Made by a program: the position numbers and the translations under genes. Below are positions 1 through 5,569 of a stretch of 5,792 nucleotides of DNA, in pieces. The notes beneath the pieces were generated by a model, which was not told the DNA's origin, made no database searches, and saw nothing but the letters and a program-made list of their open reading frames with translations. The DNA comes from an uncultured Micrococcales bacterium (lineage in GTDB: Bacteria; Actinomycetota; Actinomycetes; S36-B12; GCA-2699445), in NCBI GenBank assembly GCA_903915555.1, contig CAIWTL010000456.1, forward strand, positions 1 through 5,792, in the 5' to 3' direction. The first letter of the stretch is position 1. Every line of letters begins with the position of its first letter.

Positions 1-138
1 CTCCGCGATAGTCCGAGGGACACATCGAGATCGCCAGCACACGATCGTCTGGACGTCACGGGGGTGCGCCCAGGCGAGCGCGCGACTTTGTGTCGCAGCA
101 CGCCTCTAGGGTGACGGCTGACGGTACGGGGGAGAAGG
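1..138. other. Leader / intergenic region upstream of the regulator gene
   Basis: No gene can be supported here. Reading frame 1 on the plus strand stays open from the window edge to a TGA at 112-114 (37 codons), but the translation has no recognisable family features, so it could be the tail of an upstream gene or chance. On the minus strand an ATG at 25-23 runs off the window edge after a few codons, which could be the start of a divergent gene. The stretch holds a 5-bp inverted repeat (82-96), TGACGG twice at 112-117 and 119-124, and the Shine-Dalgarno of the next gene (GGAG at 131-134). Confidence 0.6.
82..96. repeat. Inverted repeat GCGAC-N5-GTCGC upstream of the regulator gene
   Basis: The sequence shows GCGAC (82-86), TTTGT (87-91) and GTCGC (92-96), a perfect 5-bp dyad about 45 bases before the regulator's ATG. 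It sits just before TAGGGT (107-112), which fits the TAnnnT pattern of an actinobacterial -10 box. No convincing -35 box is present at the right distance: the hexamer 17 bases upstream is GACTTT. The dyad could be an operator, for example for autoregulation, or the remains of a terminator for an upstream gene. A 5-bp dyad is also easily found by chance in DNA this rich in G and C. Confidence 0.35.
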
Positions 139-834
139 ATGGATTTCACGGGGTCCGACGCAGGGTCCGGCGACGGTACGGGTCGCTCCGTCCGGGTGCT
201 GGTCGCCAGCGACTTCTACCTGCAACGCACGGGGGTCACCGAACTCCTCGACGACCACGACTGCCTGGATGTCTTGCCGAGCACACCGGTGACCGACCTG
301 GAGGACCGGATCAGCCGCGACCGGCCCGACGTCGTCGTACTCATGCTGGCGCCCGGAGTACGGTCGGCACCCCAGGTCGTGGCAGTTGCGCGGCTCATCA
401 AGGAGAACGCCCCGGAGGTCGGCCTCCTCGTCATCGCACCCCTGTCCGACAGCCTGGTGCGGGCGCTCGTGGACAACGGACCGCGTGGTGTGGCGTTCCT
501 GCTCGATGACCGGATCACGGATGTCCACACCGTGGTCAGGGTCATCTCCGACATCGTCGACGGCGTCGTCGCCGTGCATGCCGAGGTGAGCGACGTCTGG
601 GCCGGCCGGGAGGACCACCGCGGCCTGGCGGATCTCACCAGACGGGAGTTCGACGTTCTCGCCGAACTGTCGCGCGGCCTGAGCAATTCGGGCATCGCCA
701 CATCACTGCATCTGTCGGTCAAGGCCGTCGAAGGGAACCTCACGAGCATCTTCCGGAAGCTCGGCCTCAACTCCGACAACTCCATCGACCGCCGCACGAC
801 GGCGGTGCTGACCTTCCTGAACGCCAATCGGTGA
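139..834 (+). CDS. LuxR/NarL-family transcriptional regulator with degenerate receiver domain
   Basis: This 231-aa protein is a probable cytoplasmic DNA-binding regulator. After a Gly/Asp/Ser-rich N-terminus (1-17) comes a receiver-like alpha/beta domain (about 18-142) and a LuxR-type helix-turn-helix (about 163-227). The HTH has the conserved LTxRE (166-170), then GLSNSGIA and SVKAVEGNLTSIFRKLG, the usual pattern for NarL/FixJ effector domains. The C-terminal DRRTTAVLTFL ending resembles that of many actinobacterial members. Receiver alignment by eye: the acidic pair is S24-D25, the phosphoacceptor position is M69 (in PDVVVLML), the switch Thr/Ser is A100, and the conserved Lys position is D123. 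Phosphorylation is therefore unlikely (inference). The ATG at 139 has GGAG at 131-134, four bases away. No histidine kinase gene is adjacent in the window. Target genes are unknown; the downstream SNF2 gene is a candidate by position only. Confidence 0.88.
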   Translation: MDFTGSDAGSGDGTGRSVRVLVASDFYLQRTGVTELLDDHDCLDVLPSTPVTDLEDRISRDRPDVVVLMLAPGVRSAPQVVAVARLIKENAPEVGLLVIAPLSDSLVRALVDNGPRGVAFLLDDRITDVHTVVRVISDIVDGVVAVHAEVSDVWAGREDHRGLADLTRREFDVLAELSRGLSNSGIATSLHLSVKAVEGNLTSIFRKLGLNSDNSIDRRTTAVLTFLNANR

Positions 835-932
835 GTCGACCGCTGCCCGGCCTCGGTAGCCTGCGAAGGGCAGCGGGCGCCACGGCGGGCGCGGTGGCCG
901 GACAGCAGGGTGGCATCGGATGATCTGCACTC
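835..932. other. 98-base gap between regulator and SNF2 genes
   Basis: Besides the two stem-loops (840-876 and 879-898), this gap holds the weak ribosome binding region of the SNF2 gene. The nearest purine-rich match is GGAT at 918-921, about 11 bases before the ATG; a better AGGGTGG at 907-913 is too far away. I see no convincing -35/-10 pair. The SNF2 gene may therefore be expressed weakly, by readthrough, or from a promoter that does not fit the consensus. Confidence 0.5.
840..876 (+). terminator. Stem-loop after the regulator gene, probable U-less terminator
   Basis: CCGCTGCCC (840-848) and GGGCAGCGG (868-876) form a perfect 9-bp GC-rich stem around a 19-base loop, starting 5 bases after the TGA of the regulator gene. 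Within the loop GGC (849-851) can also pair with GCC (859-861). No T-run follows, which is common for actinobacterial hairpin terminators. A weaker second stem, GCCAC (879-883) with GTGGC (894-898), follows at once. The position supports partial or full termination before the SNF2 gene. It could instead act in RNA processing or stability. Confidence 0.6.
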
Positions 933-3116
933 ATGGGTGATGACGAAAGGCCGGACAAGGACTCCGCCCGCACCACCATCGTCGAGTCGCTGTCCCTGGC
1001 CGCGCGTGCGAGGAACCTGCTGTCGAGGCAGCAGGAGATTCGGCAGACCCTCGGCCACACCGTCCAGGGGGCCGTGGACCAGCAGGTACTGGACCAGATG
1101 AGCGGCATCCCGCTGGAGCGGCTCACGGACATCGGGGACCGGAACGTCCGAGTCGGTGCGCTGGAACGGGCCGGGTTCACGACCCTCGGGCAACTGGTGG
1201 GGGTCACGCCGTCGCAGCTGGCACGCTACCCGGGCGTGGGGAGGCAGTCGGCCGAGGCGGTGGCGGGCGCGGTGCGGGACGTCGCTGCCGAGGTGCGGCG
1301 CACCACCGCTGTTCGTGTCGAGAACGACCCGCCGGACGAGCGCTCGCTGGCCCTCATGGCGGCGCTCCTGCGCCACCGCACCGCCACGGAACACCTCGCG
1401 CCCCTCGCCCCGGACCTGGGGCGGGTGGACGCTGAGGTTCCCGGGCTCGCGGCGACCGCCGTCCTGGTGACCCAGCCGCTGCGGTTCCGGTTCGCCCGGG
1501 GAGCGCGCAAGGACGAGGCGCTGCGCGCGCACGACACACTCACGCAGTGGCAGGCATGGGGTCACGCCCGGGAGTCGCAGATCGCCGGGGCGGAGACGGC
1601 GCTCGCCATGACAGACACCCTCACCACCGCGCAGTTGAGTGAGGACTTCCGGGTCAACTCAGCTGCCTACTACGCGCTGCTGGACCGAGAGTTCCCCCAA
1701 CTGGCGGGACCGACGGTCACCACAGGGACCCGTGGCCTCCCCCAGGACCTCATCGACCGTGTCGAGTCGTTCCCGCTCGACACGTCCGCCATGACATCGC
1801 GGCTGCGCCGCTACCAGGAGTTCGGGGCGCGCTTCGCCCTCACCCAGAAGCGTGTGCTCATCGGTGACGAGATGGGCCTCGGCAAGACAATCCAGGCGCT
1901 GGCGGTGATGAGTCACCTGAGCACCTGCGACGGCGCCCGCCACTTCCTCGTCATCTGCCCGGCGGCGGTGATGGTGAACTGGATGCGGGAGGTGCGACTG
2001 CACACCGCGCTGACCCCGATCGTCGTGCACGGTCCCGACCGCGACGACGAGTGGGACACATGGAGCAGTGGCGGCGGGGTGGCCATCACGACCTACGACA
2101 CCGCGAAAGCACTCGACAGGACCCGGATACCCACGGTGTCGGTGTTGGTCGCGGACGAGGCCCACTACGTGAAGAACCGGTCAGCCCAGCGCACCCGCGT
2201 GGTCGCCGAACTGACCACCCGCGCCGACCACGTCCTCTTCCTCTCAGGTACGCCCATGCAGAACCGCCTGGAGGAGTTCCGCACGCTGGCCGGCATGCTC
2301 CGACCCGAGGTGGCGGCCACCTTGGACGCGGCCAGTGCGGTTGCGGGTGCGCAGGCCTTCCAGGCCGCGGCCGCTCCCGTGTACCTGCGACGGAACGTCG
2401 ACGAGGTCGCCAGAGAACTTCCGGAGGTCATTGAGATCGACGAGTGGGAGGAGTTCAGCAGCGACGACCTGGCGGCCTACCGGGATGCGGTCCTGGCTCA
2501 GAACTTCATGTGGATGCGGCGCGCGGCATTCGATGCCGCCCATTCGGCGAAGCTCGAGCGGTTGGTCGAACTGTGTGAAGAGGCCAACCAGAGCGGCCGC
2601 CGGGTTCTGGTCTTCTCCTTCTTCCTCGACGTCCTCGAGCGGGTGCGCGGCACGCTCCCCGGACCCACCCACGGCCCCATCACGGGAGCCATCCGACCTG
2701 CCGAGCGGCAGGCCATGGTGGACGCGTTCTCGACAGGGGAACCCGGTGTTCTGATCGCCCAGATCAGCGCCGGAGGAGAGGGGCTGAACATCCAGGCGGC
2801 ATCGGTGGTCATCCTGTGCGAACCGCAGATCAAGCCGTCGCTGGAACAACAGGCCATCGCCCGCGCCCATCGCATCGGGCAGACGAAGCGGGTCCAGGTG
2901 CACCGTCTGCTCATCACCGACAGCGTGGACCAGCGCATGCTGGAGCTGCTGGGCGAGAAGGAGCGCCTGTTCGACACCTACATACGGGACAGTTACATCG
3001 CCGACCGTGCCGCGGCCGCGAAGGACAACTCGGAGACAGCCATCGCCCGCGCGGTCATCAGGCTCGAGAGCGAACGGCTGGGCATCCCGGCGACCGGCAG
3101 CCCCGAACCCGACTGA
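933..3116 (+). CDS. SNF2-family DNA-dependent ATPase (helicase-like) with N-terminal HhH-like segment
   Basis: This 727-aa protein is a probable SNF2 translocase that uses ATP to move on or remodel DNA or protein-DNA complexes. Motifs in order: LRRYQ (291-295); Walker A GDEMGLGKT with K318; motif Ia ICP...W (341-350); DEAH (408-411); motif III SGTP (438-441); the second RecA lobe with VLVFSFF (558-564), GGEGLN (614-619) and motif VI ARAHRIGQ (643-650). All catalytic positions look intact. Its compact core, without large insertions, resembles SMARCAL1-like members, but I cannot assign a subfamily. Residues about 77-115 (LERAGFTTLGQL...YPGVGRQSAEAV) look like a helix-hairpin-helix; the rest of 1-285 is unrecognised and mainly helical. 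No SWIM zinc finger is seen. The start is fixed by an in-frame TGA at 921-923, so the ATG at 933 is the first possible, though its ribosome site is weak. A repair or replication-fork role is inference; no restriction or defence partner lies beside it. Confidence 0.92.
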   Translation: MGDDERPDKDSARTTIVESLSLAARARNLLSRQQEIRQTLGHTVQGAVDQQVLDQMSGIPLERLTDIGDRNVRVGALERAGFTTLGQLVGVTPSQLARYPGVGRQSAEAVAGAVRDVAAEVRRTTAVRVENDPPDERSLALMAALLRHRTATEHLAPLAPDLGRVDAEVPGLAATAVLVTQPLRFRFARGARKDEALRAHDTLTQWQAWGHARESQIAGAETALAMTDTLTTAQLSEDFRVNSAAYYALLDREFPQLAGPTVTTGTRGLPQDLIDRVESFPLDTSAMTSRLRRYQEFGARFALTQKRVLIGDEMGLGKTIQALAVMSHLSTCDGARHFLVICPAAVMVNWMREVRLHTALTPIVVHGPDRDDEWDTWSSGGGVAITTYDTAKALDRTRIPTVSVLVADEAHYVKNRSAQRTRVVAELTTRADHVLFLSGTPMQNRLEEFRTLAGMLRPEVAATLDAASAVAGAQAFQAAAAPVYLRRNVDEVARELPEVIEIDEWEEFSSDDLAAYRDAVLAQNFMWMRRAAFDAAHSAKLERLVELCEEANQSGRRVLVFSFFLDVLERVRGTLPGPTHGPITGAIRPAERQAMVDAFSTGEPGVLIAQISAGGEGLNIQAASVVILCEPQIKPSLEQQAIARAHRIGQTKRVQVHRLLITDSVDQRMLELLGEKERLFDTYIRDSYIADRAAAAKDNSETAIARAVIRLESERLGIPATGSPEPD

Positions 3117-3127
3117 CGGGGTGTCAG
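3101..3127. terminator. Overlapping small dyads at the convergent stop codons
   Basis: The two convergent genes end 7 bases apart. CTGAC (3113-3117) and GTCAG (3123-3127) form a 5-bp stem with loop GGGGT that contains both stop codons. CCCG (3108-3111) can pair with CGGG (3117-3120), or CCCCG (3101-3105) with CGGGG (3117-3121), as mutually exclusive alternatives. A dyad reads the same on both strands, so it could serve as a bidirectional terminator. The stems are short and there is no T-run, so this is only a suggestion. Confidence 0.3.
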
Positions 3128-5091
3128 CAGGCCTTGCGGGGCGTCTTCGCCACCTTCCAGACCCGCGACCACGTGACAGGTGTGGAGCCGGGTGCTGCGG
3201 CGGTGATCGTGACGCGCGCGGTGACCCGTGACGTGCACCGCGCGGTGACCAGGATCCGACCGGGCTCCTTCTTCTTGATCGTGCAGGCCTTCGCGGACTT
3301 CTTGCCCTTGCGGTAACAGTTCGCGGAGCGTGCCGTGACCGATCCGTTGGTGGCCACCCCCGTCACGACCGCTGCCTTCTTGCGGAGCCTGAGTTTCTTC
3401 GCAGCCCCGCGCGCCTTCACGGTCAGTGTCGTGGCGGGGCTGGGGGGCCCGGGAGCCGCCGTGACCTGGAACGACCGCTGGACCTCCCCGGCCGAGCGGA
3501 ACAGGCGACTCCCGGGCTGCGCTGCGGCGATGGAACACGTCCCCGGGGCCAGCAACTGGGCCGAGGAGCCTGCCACGGAGCACACCGCCGGGGTCGCTGT
3601 CGCGTAGGAGACCGGCAGTCCCGAGCTTGCGGTCGCCGCCAGCGCGACCGGGCCGAGGTCCTGACGGGTCGCCGGGGGTGTGGGGAAGTCGATGGACTGT
3701 GCGCTTGCCAGCGCACTGGTCGAGTGGATCATCTCGGTCGCGCCCCGCTCGGTGTCCCAGACCGCCGTGGCCAGCAGGCCGTCGTCAGACATCGCCACAG
3801 CCGGCCGGTTGCTGTCACCCCCGGCGCTGGACAGCGGAACGGGCGGGTTCCAGACAGCACTCTGGGGGAGCAGCGTCGCGGACGACGTGAAGATCCGGTT
3901 GACCCCACCGATTGTCTCCGTCCACAGCACGGTCGCCAGGCTCCCGTCGTCGGACAACGACGTGTCGTAGGAGAAGGGAGACGTACCGGTGTTGAGGTTT
4001 TCTGCAGGGCCCCACGTCACCGAACCGCCACCCAGCGGGCCGGTCCGTGACTGCAGGATCGACGCCCTGCTCCAGACCACCAGGGCTCTCGATCCGTCGG
4101 CCGCGACCTCCACGGTCGGCGGGAGCGCATTCGCTCCCGGGTCGGACAGGTTGAAGGCGCCCGAGTAGAGCGCGCTCGTTCCATCGATGACGGCCGCGGC
4201 CGACTGGGCGATGTAGTTCGCTCCGTCGAAACGGTGCCAGGCGACCACGAGCTCACCGCCGTCCGCCGAGAGTCCGAGCTGCGGCGCGCCCGCGTTCTGC
4301 CCGTCGGCAGACACACCTGCGGAGGTGAGACCGAGTGTGGGGGAGGCGCCGTTCCACAGGGCGGACCTGCTCTGGACGACATACTGCCCCGCCACCTTGC
4401 GGCGCCAGGCGGCCGAGAACCTGGTCCCGTCGGACGACATTCCCACCTGGGGATCCTGGGCGTCGCCGGTGTCACCGGAGGTGAGTTGGGTGCCCCCACT
4501 CCAGGTCGCGGTCGATCCGGAGACCGTCGCCCAGTTCATGTCGACCCGTCGGTTGCCCACCAGCTGCTTACGATCCCAGACCACGACTGCGCGGGTGCCG
4601 TCCGCCGACAGCGCGACCTGGGGGGAGGCGGCGTCCTCTCCGAAGAACTCACCCGGGGACAGCGGTGTGGCCGCTCCCCAGGACGACGAGGTTCCGGCGA
4701 CGGTGGCCGAGCGGGTGAGGATTCGGGAGGACAGCGCTCCCTGCTCCTCCCAGACCGCCATGGCGTGTTTGCCGTCCGCGGACAGCGCGATCTGCGGATC
4801 GGCGGACGCAGCCGCGGAGATCGTCTGCGGCTGCCCCCAGGTGGCGATCCCCGCGAAGACGGTGGCGGATGCGGTTCGGGCGACCGCGACCCCGCCCACC
4901 TCCTCGATCCACACCGCGGTCGCCCGCGTCCCGTCCGCGGACACCTCGATCTGGGGGCGGTTGGCCTCGGGTGCCAGCGGCGAGATGGCGGCGACTTCGC
5001 CGAAGTTGACCGCGGCCGCGGGCGACACGGACGAGGCGACGAGCGCGAGCGTTGCGGCAGCCACGGCTGCCACCGATCGGGTAGGCCTCAT
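3124..5091 (-). CDS. Exported repeat protein: predicted eight-bladed beta-propeller, Ig-like module and basic Cys-containing C-terminus
   Basis: This 655-aa protein is probably secreted by the Sec route. Residues 1-27 form a signal peptide: RPTR, then an Ala/Val/Leu core, with likely cleavage after PAAA. Residues 44-462 hold eight units of 50-58 aa. Each has an S/A-x-D-G turn (at 51, 104, 162, 219, 275, 330, 380, 435) followed by a Trp exactly ten residues after the first position of the turn (61, 114, 172, 229, 285, 340, 390, 445), and often a second WG/WS strand. This suggests a beta-propeller (inference). Residues about 467-545 resemble bacterial Ig-like modules (ATASSGLPVSYATATPAVCSV, with C504 and C519). 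Residues 553-655 are Lys/Arg-rich with C592, C603, C619 and a C-terminal C655. No LPxTG motif, catalytic motif or lipobox is present. The ATG at 5091 is preferred to an in-frame GTG at 5109 because GGAGAGGG (5107-5100) lies 8 bases before it. Function is unknown; a surface-binding or scaffold role is a guess. Confidence 0.88.
   Translation of the reverse strand: MRPTRSVAAVAAATLALVASSVSPAAAVNFGEVAAISPLAPEANRPQIEVSADGTRATAVWIEEVGGVAVARTASATVFAGIATWGQPQTISAAASADPQIALSADGKHAMAVWEEQGALSSRILTRSATVAGTSSSWGAATPLSPGEFFGEDAASPQVALSADGTRAVVVWDRKQLVGNRRVDMNWATVSGSTATWSGGTQLTSGDTGDAQDPQVGMSSDGTRFSAAWRRKVAGQYVVQSRSALWNGASPTLGLTSAGVSADGQNAGAPQLGLSADGGELVVAWHRFDGANYIAQSAAAVIDGTSALYSGAFNLSDPGANALPPTVEVAADGSRALVVWSRASILQSRTGPLGGGSVTWGPAENLNTGTSPFSYDTSLSDDGSLATVLWTETIGGVNRIFTSSATLLPQSAVWNPPVPLSSAGGDSNRPAVAMSDDGLLATAVWDTERGATEMIHSTSALASAQSIDFPTPPATRQDLGPVALAATASSGLPVSYATATPAVCSVAGSSAQLLAPGTCSIAAAQPGSRLFRSAGEVQRSFQVTAAPGPPSPATTLTVKARGAAKKLRLRKKAAVVTGVATNGSVTARSANCYRKGKKSAKACTIKKKEPGRILVTARCTSRVTARVTITAAAPGSTPVTWSRVWKVAKTPRKAC
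3706..4965 (-). repeat. Eight in-frame coding repeats (SxDG-x6-W units)
   Basis: This is the part of the exported-protein gene that encodes eight tandem units with periods of 53, 58, 57, 56, 55, 50 and 55 residues. The DNA copies are diverged, but the turn codons still match well; CCGTCCGC(C/G)GACAGCGCGA (plus strand) recurs near 4600 and 4778. The pattern points to old intragenic duplication followed by divergence, not a recent expansion. Unit 6 (AADG) and units 7-8 (SDDG) are the most diverged at the turn. Confidence 0.8.
5011..5091 (-). other. Signal peptide of the exported repeat protein
   Basis: It encodes residues 1-27: a basic start (MRPTR), a hydrophobic core of Ala, Val and Leu (about 7-22) and an A-x-A site ending at A27, before VNFGE. 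There is no twin-arginine motif and no Cys after the cleavage site, so it fits a Sec signal peptidase I substrate rather than a lipoprotein. Confidence 0.85.
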
Positions 5092-5212
5092 GCTCGGTTC
5101 CCTCTCCACCTGCCGCGACGGCCGGGTGCCGGACGGACGCCATCATGGTAGGACCGACTCCTCCGGCGTATCCCTCTCGGACGCCACAACCGCCCACCGG
5201 GTTCCGACAGGG
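5092..5212. other. 121-base gap before the exported protein gene
   Basis: It holds the Shine-Dalgarno described separately and a 9-bp direct repeat, CGGACGCCA on the plus strand, at 5134-5142 and 5178-5186 (44 bases apart). Its length is enough for a separate promoter. TACCAT on the minus strand (5150-5145) is the only -10-like hexamer, and no -35 match sits at 16-18 bases from it. No strong hairpin follows the stop of the 98-aa gene. Confidence 0.5.
5100..5107 (-). promoter_or_regulatory. Shine-Dalgarno GGAGAGGG that fixes the exported protein's start
   Basis: On the minus strand GGAGAGGG is followed by 8 bases and then the ATG at 5091. It overlaps the alternative in-frame GTG at 5109-5107, which would have no proper ribosome site and would add six charged residues before the signal peptide. 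This favours the ATG. Confidence 0.75.
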
Positions 5213-5509
5213 TCAGCCCCAGGCGCGCAGCACAGTCAGCAGTCCCAGGACGGCGATGATGATGAGCACGATCGCGGTGACCTTCACCCAGGTCTGGGTC
5301 GTGCTCCCCGAGTCGGATCCGGCGGGCGTCCAGGACCGCGGGGGAGCAGCCGTCTGATGCTGCTGGTTGATGCGTGCGTACCGCTCGGCGCGGTCGTCGG
5401 CGCTCTGCTCGTGCTTCTTCGCCTCGTTCACCCAGTCGTCGGTGAGCTCCAGTCCGGCGAGCTCGGCCTCGGTCGACTGCTCGGAGGGGTCGGGGGTCTG
5501 CTTGGCCAT
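5213..5509 (-). CDS. Small single-pass membrane protein, function unknown
   Basis: This 98-aa protein has a charged, mainly acidic N-terminal part (1-50, including ELTDDWVNEAKKHEQ and DRAERYARINQ, probably helical), a Pro/Ser/Thr/Gly linker (51-73) and one hydrophobic segment, VKVTAIVLIIIAVLGLLTVL (75-94), ending RAWG. The segment lies at the very C-terminus and there is no signal peptide, so a tail-anchored topology with the N-terminus in the cytoplasm is likely. I do not recognise the family. The frame stays open upstream to 5611, but the ATG at 5509 is preferred: it avoids overlap with the ATPase gene, has GTGGGGG just before it (a tight, modest ribosome site), and starts a typical MAKQ N-terminus. 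It lies 52 bases after the copper ATPase gene on the same strand and may be cotranscribed. A role in metal handling is not shown by the sequence. Confidence 0.75.
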   Translation of the reverse strand: MAKQTPDPSEQSTEAELAGLELTDDWVNEAKKHEQSADDRAERYARINQQHQTAAPPRSWTPAGSDSGSTTQTWVKVTAIVLIIIAVLGLLTVLRAWG

Positions 5510-5556
5510 CCCCCACTGTCCCAGACTCCGGCGAATATCTCCCGAGCGCCGCAGCG

Positions 5557-5569
5557 GGGTGTCACACCC
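5557..5569 (-). other. Short dyad at the stop codon of the copper ATPase gene
   Basis: GGGTG (5557-5561), TCA (5562-5564) and CACCC (5565-5569) form a perfect 5-bp inverted repeat whose centre is the ATPase stop codon (TGA on the minus strand). An alternative stem, GTCAC (5561-5565) with GTGAC (5570-5574), overlaps it. The stems are short, with no T-run, so a strong terminator is unlikely. It may be chance or a weak attenuating element between the ATPase and the 98-aa gene. Confidence 0.3.

Noticed and set aside
1..114. 37-codon frame open from the left edge, as a possible end of an upstream gene
   Set aside because: No recognisable residue pattern; a 37-codon open frame is common by chance at this GC content. 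Sequence to the left would decide.
216..1565. Long open frame (449 codons) on the minus strand opposite the regulator and SNF2 genes
   Set aside because: It overlaps two well-supported genes on the other strand and is rich in Arg, Ser and Pro with no family features, as expected for antisense frames in high-GC DNA.
933..3116. SNF2 gene as part of a defence island (for example a DISARM-like helicase)
   Set aside because: No methyltransferase, nuclease, phospholipase D or other defence partner lies in the window; the neighbours are a regulator, an exported protein and a copper ATPase.
5092..5109. GTG at 5109 as the start of the exported protein
   Set aside because: It lies within the Shine-Dalgarno of the ATG at 5091 and would put MEREPS before the signal peptide.
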